From: Streptomyces olivoverticillatus | Lineage (GTDB): Bacteria; Actinomycetota; Actinomycetes; Streptomycetales; Streptomycetaceae | NCBI RefSeq assembly: GCF_014203555.1 | Contig: NZ_JACHJH010000008.1 | Location: forward strand, 62,001-126,000 | Reading direction: 5' to 3' | Length of the DNA stretch: 64,000 nt | Shown here: in pieces, positions 34,115 to 45,000 of the stretch | Layout of the letters: every line of letters starts with the position of its first letter | Numbering within the stretch: the first letter of the stretch is position 1 | Made by a program: the position numbers and the translations under genes | Notes under the pieces: model-generated | Told to the model about the DNA's origin: nothing | The model's database searches: none | Seen by the model: only the letters and a program-made list of their open reading frames with translations

Positions 34115-34441
34115 TCAGCAGCCGGCCGTGGCGTTCCAGACGATGCTCACGTCCGAGGGCGCCGCCCAGACGGTTCTGGGCTCCACGCACTGCTGGCCGC
34201 TGATGCCCTCCATGTACTGGTAGTGGACGGTGACGGGGGTGTCGGTGCAGTTGTTCCAGTAGTTGATGTTGTCGGTGCGAGACCAGCCGCACGGCTGGGA
34301 CGACGCCGCAGCAGCGGGGGTGGAGGCCATCACCGGTGCGGCGGCGGTCATCAGGGCCGCCCCGGCGGCCGCGACGGCGAGAACCTTGGGCAGAACGCGA
34401 GTGCTCTTCATCATGTGAGCCAGCGTCCTGACCCCGGACAT
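34115..34441 (-). CDS. Small secreted protein with two cysteine pairs
   Basis: The 108-residue precursor has a signal peptide (KSTRVLPKVLAVAAAGAALMTAAAPVMAS, cleaved near ASTPAAAAS) and a mature part of about 60 residues with four Cys, rich in Asn, Trp and Tyr (DNINYWNNCTDTPVTVHYQYMEG). This suggests a compact disulphide-bonded extracellular domain. AGAGGA four bases before ATG 34441 supports that start; Met codons at residues 10 and 11 are alternatives giving a more usual signal-peptide length. No family is recognised. It resembles small proteins streptomycetes secrete during development or competition, but function is unknown. Confidence 0.7.
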   Translation of the reverse strand: MSGVRTLAHMMKSTRVLPKVLAVAAAGAALMTAAAPVMASTPAAAASSQPCGWSRTDNINYWNNCTDTPVTVHYQYMEGISGQQCVEPRTVWAAPSDVSIVWNATAGC

Positions 34442-34526
34442 GTTTCCTCTATATTGCGGCGGAGGATGCGACCTGTGGCGGCCCGATGTCGTCCGAACTG
34501 CCGCCGGGTTGAGGCGCGGTGTGTCG

Positions 34527-36056
34527 TCAGATGTCGCGGAACGTCTCGATCTGCGCGCCGATCGAGTTGAGCCGCTCGGCCAGGTCCTCGTAACCCCGGT
34601 TGATGACGTACACGTTGCGCAGCACCGACGTGCCCTCCGCCGCCATCATCGCCAGCAGCACGACGACCGCGGGCCGCAGCGCGGGCGGGCACATCATCTC
34701 CGCCGACCGCCAGCGCGTCGGCCCCTCGACCAGCACCCGGTGCGGGTCGAGCAGCTTGACGTCCGCACCGAGCCGGTTGAGGTCGGTGAGGTAGATGGCG
34801 CGGTTGTCGTAGACCCAGTCGTGGATGAGGGTCTGGCCCTGGGCGGCGGCGGCGATGGCCGCGAAGAAGGGCACGTTGTCGATGTTGAGGCCGGGGAACG
34901 GCATCGGGTGGATCTTGTCGATGGGCGCCCGCAGTTTGGAGGGGCGCACGGTCAGGTCCACCAGCCGCGTCCGGCCGTTGTCCGCCCGGTACTCCGCGCT
35001 GCGCTCGTGGTCGAGGCCCATCTCCTCCAGGACGGCCAGCTCGATCTCCATGAACTCGACCGGCACCCGGCGGATCGTCAGCTCCGACTCCGTCACCACG
35101 GCGGCGGCCAGCAGGCTCATCGCCTCGACCGGGTCCTCGGAGGGCGCGTAGTCCACGTCGCGGTCGATGGTGGCCACGCCGTGCACGGTGAGCGTGGTGG
35201 TGCCGACGCCCTCGACCCGTACGCCCAGCTCCTCCAGGAAGAAGCACAGGTCCTGGACCATGTAGTTGGAGCTGGCGTTGCGGATGACGGTCACGCCGTC
35301 GTGCCGGGCGGCGGCCAGCAGGGCGTTCTCGGTCACGGTGTCGCCGCGCTCTGTCAGCACGATCGCCCGGGTGGGTGCGACCGAACGGTCGACCTGGGCG
35401 TGGTAGGTGCCGTCGGTGGCGGTGATCTCCAGGCCGAAGTGGCGCAGCGCCGTCATGTGCGGCTGGACGGTGCGGGTGCCGAGGTCGCAGCCGCCCGCGT
35501 ACGGGATCTTGAAGTGGTCCATCCGGTGCAGCAGCGGGCCGAGGAACATGATGACGCTGCGGGTGCGGCGGGCCGCCTCGGTGTCCATGGCGGCCAGGTC
35601 GAGCTCGGCGGGCGGCACGATCTCCAGGTCGTTGCCGTCGTTGATCCAGCGGTGCCGGACGCCGATGCTGGCGAGCACCTCCAGGATCCGGTAGACCTCC
35701 TCGATCCGTGCCACGCGCCGCAAGGTGGTGCGGCCGGCGTTGAGCAGCGTGGCGCACAGCAGGGCCACGCAGGCGTTCTTGCTGGTCTTGACGTCGATGG
35801 AGCCGGAGAGACGGCGCCCGCCGACGACCCGCAGATGCATGGGGCCGGCGTATCCCAGGGAGACGATTTCGCTGTCGAGCGCCTCGCCGATACGGGCGAT
35901 CATATCAAGGCTGATGTTCTGATTTCCGCGCTCGATGCGGTTGACGGCGCTCTGGCTGGTTCCGAGTGCGTCCGCGAGCTGACTCTGGGTCCAGCCGCGG
36001 TGCTGGCGCGCGTCACGGATGAGCTTGCCGATACGGCCGAGGTAGGCGTCTGTCAT
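34527..36056 (-). CDS. MurA-like enolpyruvyl transferase with N-terminal XRE HTH
   Basis: The 509-residue protein joins an XRE helix-turn-helix (residues about 8-62, including WTQSQLADALGTSQSAVNRIERG) to a complete EPT domain like UDP-GlcNAc 1-carboxyvinyltransferase. MurA active-site residues are kept: Lys-Asn in KTSKNA, Cys in YAGGCDLGTR (fosfomycin-site Cys) and the Asp in FPGLNIDN. MurA adds enolpyruvate to UDP-GlcNAc in peptidoglycan synthesis. The HTH suggests the enzyme also binds DNA; a perfect palindrome lies 13 bases before its own start. The family is conserved in streptomycetes next to aconitase. No clear ribosome site precedes the ATG. Confidence 0.9.
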   Translation of the reverse strand: MTDAYLGRIGKLIRDARQHRGWTQSQLADALGTSQSAVNRIERGNQNISLDMIARIGEALDSEIVSLGYAGPMHLRVVGGRRLSGSIDVKTSKNACVALLCATLLNAGRTTLRRVARIEEVYRILEVLASIGVRHRWINDGNDLEIVPPAELDLAAMDTEAARRTRSVIMFLGPLLHRMDHFKIPYAGGCDLGTRTVQPHMTALRHFGLEITATDGTYHAQVDRSVAPTRAIVLTERGDTVTENALLAAARHDGVTVIRNASSNYMVQDLCFFLEELGVRVEGVGTTTLTVHGVATIDRDVDYAPSEDPVEAMSLLAAAVVTESELTIRRVPVEFMEIELAVLEEMGLDHERSAEYRADNGRTRLVDLTVRPSKLRAPIDKIHPMPFPGLNIDNVPFFAAIAAAAQGQTLIHDWVYDNRAIYLTDLNRLGADVKLLDPHRVLVEGPTRWRSAEMMCPPALRPAVVVLLAMMAAEGTSVLRNVYVINRGYEDLAERLNSIGAQIETFRDI

Positions 36057-36068
36057 GAGGCAGACGGT

Positions 36069-36084
36069 ATCTCAGATATGAGAT
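36069..36084. promoter_or_regulatory. Perfect 16-bp palindrome at the HTH-MurA promoter
   Basis: ATCTCA-GATA-TGAGAT is fully self-complementary and lies 13-28 bases upstream of the HTH-MurA start, where a promoter would be for a short or missing leader. It is a natural candidate for autoregulation by that protein. Confidence 0.6.
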
Positions 36085-36147
36085 TTCTTCTCTTCGTGCA
36101 TAGCCTCTCCACTTGTTCTACTACTATGCGAATAACTTGGAGGTGTG

Positions 36148-37134
36148 ATGACTCGAACCGGAGCTCGCGCGCACGCCGTGCGCCGTCTGCTCATCGCCTT
36201 GGCGCCCCACGCGCTGGCCTGCGCCGTCTTCCTGGCGGTCTTCATGGCCCGCCGTGATCAGCTGCCCGACCCCTTGGCCACGCACTTCGCCGGTGCCGGA
36301 CACGCCGACGGCTTCACCACTGCGGGCGCCTTCCTGTATCAGGGGCTCGCCCTGATGGCCGTACCCGGAGTGCTGCTCGCGGCGCTCGCCTACGCGCTCG
36401 ACGCCAGACCCGGCAGGGCGGCCACGGCCGTGGGGTACGGGGTCGCCGGGTTCCTCGGCTCCATGCTGACCTCGGTCGTCCTGGGCAACGCGCATGCGGG
36501 CTCCGCCGAACGGGCCCACCTCGCACTCTGGGAACCGGCCGCGGCCCTCGCGGTGGGGGCTGCGGCGGGCGCGGTGGGATGGCTCCTCGCGGGCCGGGGC
36601 CTGCCGCCGCGGGACGAGGCTCCCGTGCCGCCCGGCCCGGCGGCGCCGAGCCTGACGCTCGGCAAGGGGGAGAGCGCCGCATGGACCCGCTCCGTCGCCT
36701 CGCGCCCGCTGCGCATCGCCGGTCTGGCGCTCCTGGCCGCCGGAGGGGCGCTTGTTCCGCTCGTGGGCTGGGGTGCGGGTGTCTCCCTGTTCGCCGGGGG
36801 GCCGCTGGTGCTCCTGCTGTCCGGCGCGCGCGTCACCGTCGACCGGCACGGCCTGACCGCGAACGTACCGGGCCTGCCCCGCCCCCGGCTGCGCATCCCC
36901 CTCGCCCGGATCGAGACGGCGACGAGCCGTCATGTCGACCCGCTGCGCGACCTCGGCGGCTGGGGCTACCGCGCGGTGCCCGGCCGCAGCGGTCTCGCCT
37001 TCCGCTCCGGCGAGGCGCTGGTGGCCCGCCTGACCACCGGCAGCGAGTTCGTCATCACCGTCGACGACGCCGCCACGGCCGCCGCCCTCCTGAACGCCCT
37101 CGCGGACCGCGACCACGCCGAAACCGGGGCCTGA
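36148..37134 (+). CDS. DUF1648 domain membrane protein
   Basis: The 328-residue protein has a DUF1648-type start (LPDPLATHFAGAGHADGF after the first helix, residues about 38-55). Six predicted membrane helices are spread through the sequence, including LLIALAPHALACAVFLAVF, AVGYGVAGFLGSMLTSVVL, LAVGAAAGAVGWLLAG and a helix pair at about 190-225. A soluble C-terminal PH-like part follows (VTVDRHGLTANVPGLPRPRLRIPLARIETAT). Such proteins are often paired with YtrA-type GntR regulators and may sense envelope state. ATG 36148 is spaced better from TTGGAGG than the adjacent GTG 36145. The regulator gene begins one base after its stop. Confidence 0.78.
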   Translation: MTRTGARAHAVRRLLIALAPHALACAVFLAVFMARRDQLPDPLATHFAGAGHADGFTTAGAFLYQGLALMAVPGVLLAALAYALDARPGRAATAVGYGVAGFLGSMLTSVVLGNAHAGSAERAHLALWEPAAALAVGAAAGAVGWLLAGRGLPPRDEAPVPPGPAAPSLTLGKGESAAWTRSVASRPLRIAGLALLAAGGALVPLVGWGAGVSLFAGGPLVLLLSGARVTVDRHGLTANVPGLPRPRLRIPLARIETATSRHVDPLRDLGGWGYRAVPGRSGLAFRSGEALVARLTTGSEFVITVDDAATAAALLNALADRDHAETGA

Positions 37135-37135
37135 C

Positions 37136-37498
37136 GTGCTGATCCGCCTCGACCCCGCCTCCCCGCTCCCTCTGGGCGACCAGATCGCCGCGGCCGTCCG
37201 CGGCGCCATCGCCGACCACTCCGTCCAGCCCGGCGAACGCCTCCCCGCGGCCCGCACGCTGGCGAACTCGCTGGGCGTCAACGTCCACACCGTGCTGCGG
37301 GGGTACCAACGCCTGCGCGAGGAAGGCCTGATCGAACTGCGCCGCGGCCGCGGAGCGGTAGTGAGCACCGACGGCGCACCACCGGGCCGCGCCCGGCTGA
37401 TGGAGGGCATCCGCGGCCTGGTGACGGAGGCGCGGGGCCTGGGGCTCTCGGACGAAGAGGTCCTGGACCTCGTACGAACGGGGCTGTCGGGGGTGTGA
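37136..37498 (+). CDS. GntR family regulator, YtrA subfamily
   Basis: The 120-residue protein has only the GntR winged helix (residues about 8-75: LGDQIAAAVRGAIADHSVQPGERLPAARTLANSLGVNVHTVLRGYQRLREEGLI) and a short helical tail, typical of YtrA proteins that lack a large ligand domain. YtrA regulators usually repress their own operon of membrane or ABC transport genes. Here the only partner is the DUF1648 protein, one base upstream. The start GTG 37136 depends on coupling to that gene. The signal sensed is unknown; cell-wall antibiotics are common inducers in other bacteria. Confidence 0.87.
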   Translation: MLIRLDPASPLPLGDQIAAAVRGAIADHSVQPGERLPAARTLANSLGVNVHTVLRGYQRLREEGLIELRRGRGAVVSTDGAPPGRARLMEGIRGLVTEARGLGLSDEEVLDLVRTGLSGV

Positions 37499-37505
37499 GG
37501 ACGGG

Positions 37506-38075
37506 TCAGAACTCCGAGGTGTCGAGATCGAGGTCGAAGGGGGCGGGGAGGTGGATGGGGGTGCCGAAGGGGCGGGGGCCGTCCGACCGCGCGTACCCGA
37601 GTTCTCCCGGCTCGCTGAACAGGGTGCATGAACGCTCCTGCCGGTCCACGAGCAGGTAGAGCGGGGCACCGAACTCTGCGTAGCGGCGGCGCTTCACGAT
37701 CCGGTCGGTGTCGCCGTTGGAGTCCGAGGTGACTTCGACGATCAGCAGGGTCTGATCAGGGGTCAACGCTCCTGCGTCTTCGGCCAAGTCCTCGGGCACG
37801 ACAGCAATGTCTGGGATATACCAGTTGGGGGAGCCGGGGAGGTCCAAGTCGCCGGAGCCCGACATGCAGCCCAACTTCTCCACCGTGGAATCGATCTGCC
37901 GACGGATCGAGTGTGCCGCGGATTCAGGGCCCCAGCTCGGCGACTTCAAGGTAATGACCCCCTCTACGATCTCCGCCCGGTCTCCCCGGACGCGCTGGAT
38001 CGCATACTTGAGTGCGGTTTCGGGGTCGTCGGCCGAGTACGTGTGCGGTCGTGAGCCAATCGGTTGTGAGCTCAT
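37506..38075 (-). CDS. Uma2 family (DUF820) putative endonuclease
   Basis: The 189-residue protein has the PD-(D/E)xK-like Uma2 core: Glu in EIVEGVI, PDIAVVPEDL near residue 96, LIVEVTSDSNGDTDRIVKRRRYAEFGAPLYLLVD near 120-155. Many copies exist in streptomycetes; they are thought to be nucleases but their role is unsettled. GGGAGGACCGA before the ATG at 38075 fixes that start over the longer frame to 38177. It is solitary, convergent with the GntR gene. The Asp-x(n)-Glu-x-Ser pattern departs slightly from a strict ExK, so activity is uncertain. Confidence 0.82.
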   Translation of the reverse strand: MSSQPIGSRPHTYSADDPETALKYAIQRVRGDRAEIVEGVITLKSPSWGPESAAHSIRRQIDSTVEKLGCMSGSGDLDLPGSPNWYIPDIAVVPEDLAEDAGALTPDQTLLIVEVTSDSNGDTDRIVKRRRYAEFGAPLYLLVDRQERSCTLFSEPGELGYARSDGPRPFGTPIHLPAPFDLDLDTSEF

Positions 38076-38234
38076 TCGGTCCTCCCGCGGACATCGTGAC
38101 TGCAGCATGACGACTGTCCTAGGTCTACGGCCATCAGCTCCACTGCCCCGCCCATTCGGCCCAACAGTCACTCGCACTGATGAACCAATGCCCGCCTGCT
38201 CAACCCTCCCGCGCCCGCGAAGAGTCGGGCCCAG

Positions 38235-38837
38235 TTACTTCAGCGGTCCCCTGTCCGTAAGGCTGTAGCCGCCCGCCACGACCGTTGCGCCGGGCGCCGG
38301 GGCCATGCACTTCTTCAGTGGGAGTTCGCCCTTCTCCGCGCCCCCGGACAGCCCGATCCGGCTCGGCCCGGCGTTCTTGCCGGCGACGTAGACGCTCACG
38401 CCCATGCGGATGTGCCGCTTCAGATAGCCCGCCTTCTCCCACGGGCCGCCGGGGGTGGTGCGGACGAGTGTGCCGGTCACGGTCGCGACCGGGCCGCCGG
38501 TGGTCAGGCAGTCGACGGTGAACTCGCCCCAGTTCTCGGACGCCGGCTGCCCGTTCATGGCGTCCGTGCGGTGCGAGATGCGGAAGGTGCCCTCGGACCG
38601 GACGGGGAGGTGGCCCGCGCCGTAGAAGGAACGGGCGTCGACGGTGATGCGGATGTCGTTGCCCGGCATGGGGTAATCCATGCGGCCCCATCCCGTGAGG
38701 CTCGACGTGCTCGTGATCGGCGGCTCGCCTCCGGCGGGGCTCGCCGCCGTTGCCGGGACGGCGGTCACGGCGGCCGTGGCGGTCAGGGCGGCGGCTAGCG
38801 CCAGGAAGGTGAGCGTGCGCGGGACCCGTATGGACAC
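38235..38837 (-). CDS. Secreted hypothetical protein
   Basis: The 200-residue precursor begins with a clear signal peptide (RVPRTLTFLALAAALTATAAVTAVPATAASPA). The mature part of about 165 residues contains DIRITVDARSFYGAGHLPVRSEGTFRISHRTD and two Cys (one in DCLTTGG, one in KKCMAPAP), suggesting a beta-rich domain with one disulphide. The GTG at 38837, with GGAG eight bases upstream, is preferred to the ATG at 38996 because the signal peptide begins there. No family is recognised. Upstream lies the long regulatory region of acnA, from which it is divergent. Confidence 0.72.
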   Translation of the reverse strand: MSIRVPRTLTFLALAAALTATAAVTAVPATAASPAGGEPPITSTSSLTGWGRMDYPMPGNDIRITVDARSFYGAGHLPVRSEGTFRISHRTDAMNGQPASENWGEFTVDCLTTGGPVATVTGTLVRTTPGGPWEKAGYLKRHIRMGVSVYVAGKNAGPSRIGLSGGAEKGELPLKKCMAPAPGATVVAGGYSLTDRGPLK

Positions 38838-39054
38838 GTGATGCTCCGGTTCTGGAGGCGGATCGGGGACGTTCTCGATCTTGGCTGACAGGGGTGTTCC
38901 CTGCCGTCGCTCCCCGGGGCGAGATCGTGGGGGCGCCGCCTCCGCCGCGCGGGGGAACCGTGGGTATACGTGGGTCGGACGGTGCGCGGGCGACAAGGGG
39001 ACAGGCCCGCTCGGCCTATCCGGGCATGACCGATCGGCAGTGATGTATTAGAGT

Positions 39055-39072
39055 TATCTCGACATCGAGATA
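39055..39072. promoter_or_regulatory. TamR-like palindrome upstream of acnA
   Basis: TATCTCGA-CA-TCGAGATA is a perfect 18-bp palindrome 130 bases before the acnA start. It resembles the sites bound by the MarR-family regulator TamR, which answers to citrate and aconitate isomers in Streptomyces and acts on aconitase genes. Assignment is by motif resemblance from memory. Confidence 0.65.
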
Positions 39073-39102
39073 TCTGCCGAGAGGCGTACCGCCATCGCAT
39101 CG

Positions 39103-39133
39103 CTAAGGTGAACCTAACTTAGGCGTACCTTAG
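39103..39133. promoter_or_regulatory. Iron-box-like (DmdR/IdeR) dyad upstream of acnA
   Basis: The 31-bp region starts CTAAGGTGAACCTAA, is centred on a C, and ends TTAGGCGTACCTTAG. Its outer arms CTAAGGT/ACCTTAG and inner arms CCTAA/TTAGG are both inverted repeats. The left half read on the other strand, TTAGGTTCACCTTAG, closely fits the DmdR/IdeR iron-box consensus. Iron control of this [4Fe-4S] enzyme is therefore likely. Confidence 0.65.
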
Positions 39134-39201
39134 CGGATGGGCGTGGCGTTGGGGCGGCAGGATGGCCGCAGTACGCGAATTCATGCATGAAGGAGACTGT
39201 C

Positions 39202-41916
<2,715 letters not shown>

Positions 41917-41931
41917 GCGGCAGACAGGCAA

Positions 41932-41963
41932 AAGGGCCGCACCCCGCGCGGGGTGCGGCCCTT
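41932..41963. terminator. Bidirectional hairpin between acnA and the GH92 gene
   Basis: AAGGGCCGCACCCCGC pairs with GCGGGGTGCGGCCCTT as a perfect 32-bp palindrome; with A-rich bases on the left and TT on the right it can end both convergent transcripts. Confidence 0.85.
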
Positions 41964-42007
41964 CCTGCTGTCCGGAGGCGGACCCGGGCGGCCGGGATTC
42001 GGCTCGG

Positions 42008-45000
42008 TCAGGCCGAACGCCCGCCGTGGCCCAGCAGCTCCACCTCCGCCAGGGACGCCTCACCGCCCAGGGGACGCAGCCGGTAGCGCTCGTATGCCGT
42101 GGGGTCGTGGAGAGTGAAGACACGGGTCTGACGGTCCCAGGCGAACTTCTCGCCGGTGCGGCGGTCGACCTCGTGCCAGCCGTCGCCGTCCGCCGAGCCC
42201 TCCAGGACCCAGCCGGCCGGGGCCCGGGCGCGGTCCGCGGAGGTGAGGGTGTAGGAGGTGATCCTCGAACCGGGTGCCACCTCCAGCTCCGCGGAGGTGA
42301 AGACCTCGTCCGTACGGGAGGTGTTGTCGGTGAGGGCCGAGCCGTCGGGCACGGTCATGTCGCTCTCGGGCGAGGGCACCTCGTCGTCCTTGCTGATGGA
42401 GGTGGGCCCGGCGTCCTCGCCCGAGCCCCAGGCGGACGGCCGCGGGCCCATGGTGAACTCCAGCGTCCCGCCCTTGGCCAGCAGCGCGTGCGGGAGCGCG
42501 GTGGAGTTCCAGGGGCGGCCGTTGAACCGCACCGACTGCACGTAGACGTTGCGGGCGCTGTTGCGCGGCGCCCTGATCTCCAGGGTGTGGCCGTTGTCCA
42601 TGCGGACCGTCGCCCTGGTGAACAGCGGCGAGCCCACGGCGTACTCGCCCTGGCCCATCACCAGCGGGTAGAAGCCCAGCGCGCCGAAGACGTACCAGGC
42701 GGACATCTCGCCGTTGTCCTCGTCGCCCGGATAGCCCTGGCCGAGCTCGCTGCCCAGGTAGAGCCGCGACATGACCTCGCGGACCTTCTCCTGCGTCTTC
42801 CAGGGCTGCCCGGCCGCGTCGTACACGTAGGCGATGTGGTGCGAGGGCTGGTTGCTGTGGCCGTACATGCCCATGCGCACGTCCCGGGCCTCGGTCATCT
42901 CGTGGATGATGCCGCCGTACGAACCGGAGAACTCGGCCGTGCCCGTCTCGGGGGTGGCGAAGAACCGGTCCAGCTTCTTGGCCAGGCCCTCGCGGCCGCC
43001 GTACAGGGCGGCCAGGCCGCGGGTGTCCTGCGGGGCGGTGAAGGCGAAGTTCCAGCCGTTGGTCTCGGTGTAGTCGTAGCCCCACACCCGCGGGTCGTAG
43101 TCGTCTGGCGTCAGGCGCCAGCGGCCGCGCTCGTCGCGGCCCTGGAAGAAGCCGGTCCGGTCGTCGAAGAGCCGGACGTAGTTCTGCGCCCGGCCCAGGA
43201 AGTAGCGGGCCTCGTCGCGGTAGCGCGCCTTGTGCGTCCTGGCGTAGAGGGCCTGGCCCATCTTCGCGAGGCCGAAGTCGTTGAGGCAGCCCTCCAGCGC
43301 CCAGGAGACGCCTTCGCGGGTCTTGGTGCTCGTGTAGCCGAGGAAGACCGAGGTGTCCATGCCCTTGCGGCCGGTGCCCGGCTCGACCGGGGCGACGGTC
43401 GCGTTCTTCAGCGCGGCCTCGTAGGCCGCCTCGGCATCGAAGGGGACGCCCTTGACGTAGGCGTCGGCGAAGGCGACGTCCGAGCTGGTGCCGGTCATCA
43501 GGTCGGCGTAGCCGGGCGAGGACCAGCGGGAGATCCAGCCGCCGTCCTTGTACTGCTGGACGAAACCGTCGGCGAGCCGGCCCGCCTGCCGGGGGGTCAG
43601 CAGGGAGTAGGCGGGCCAGGCGGTGCGGTAGGTGTCCCAGAAGCCGTTGTTGACGTACACCTCGCCGTCGGCGATCTTCGCGCCGGTGCGGCTCGGGGTG
43701 TTCTCCCCGGCGGGCGGCGAGAAGGGGCTGGCGTAGCGGGGGCGCGGGCGGGCCGTGGTGCCGGTGTTCTCGAAGCCGGAGTTCGGATACAGGTACAGGC
43801 GGTAGAGGCTGGAGTAGAGGGTGGTGATCTGGTCCCGGCTCGCGCCCTCGACCGAGATCCGGCCGAGGACGGCGTCCCATGCGGACCGGGCCCGGTCCCG
43901 CACCTGCTCGAAGGAGGTGCCCGCCGGGATCTCCTGGCCGAGGCTGGCCTTGGCCTGGTCCGTGCCGATCAGGGAGGTCGCGATGCGCAGGGTCACGGCG
44001 TGGCCCGCGCCCGGCCGGAAGCGCAGATAGCCGGTGGGGCTGTCGTCCCCGCCGTCGCCCTTGAGCCTGCCGCTCGAAGTGACGGGGGAGTCGAAGACGC
44101 CGTAGACGAACAGCCGGCCGGCGCCGGTGGACAGCCCGCTCCTCACGTCCGAGTAGCCGGTGAAGGCCGAGTGCTCGGGGTCGAGGGTGAGCCCGCCCTG
44201 GTTGCGGACGTTGTCGAGGACGACGCTGGCGTTCTCGCCGGGGAAGGTGAAGCGCATCATCGCGGCGTGGTCGCTCGGCGCGATCTCCGCCTTGAGGCCG
44301 TTGTCGAAGGTGACGCCGTAGTAGTGCGGCTTCGCGCTCTCGCGCGCGTGGTGGAAGGGCAGGGCGCGGGCCCCGCGCGAGGCGTCGGGGGTGCCCGCGG
44401 CCACCGAGGGCATCACCTGGAACGTCTGCCGGTCGCCCATCCAGGGGCTGGGCTCGTGGCTGGCGGAGAAGGCCTGGACGGTGGGGAGGTTGTCGGCGTT
44501 GTTCGCGGCGGCGTACTGGTAGAGCCAGTCGGTGGAGCCCGCGTTGGTGACCGGGGTCCAGAAGTTGAAGCCGTGCGGCACGGCGGTGGCGGGGAAGGTG
44601 TTGCCGCGGGAGAAGTTGGAGCTGGAGTTGGTGCCGCGGGTGGTCACGGCCCGGTCCGCGGGGTGCGCGGGCACCTGCTCGGGCTCGGCGGGCGCGATGG
44701 AGACGTCGTCCACCCAGCCGCGGAACTTCGCCGGGCCCAGGGGCGAGTCGTAGGCGATCAGCACCCGCTCGACGGTCTTGCCCGCGGCGAGCGTGCCGAT
44801 GTCCGACTCCTTGTTGTTCCACTGGTTGACATAGAGCGTCTTGGAGGCCGCCTGCCCCTGCGGGGTCAGCCGGGCGCCGTGCTGGTCGACCGCGCCGAGC
44901 TCGCTGAGGTAGGTGCCGTCGGTGAAGGCGAGGTCGAGGGCGACGTGCGTGGCGGGGTAGCGGTCGTCCTGCTCCGGCATGGAGGGGAAGACCTTGTACG

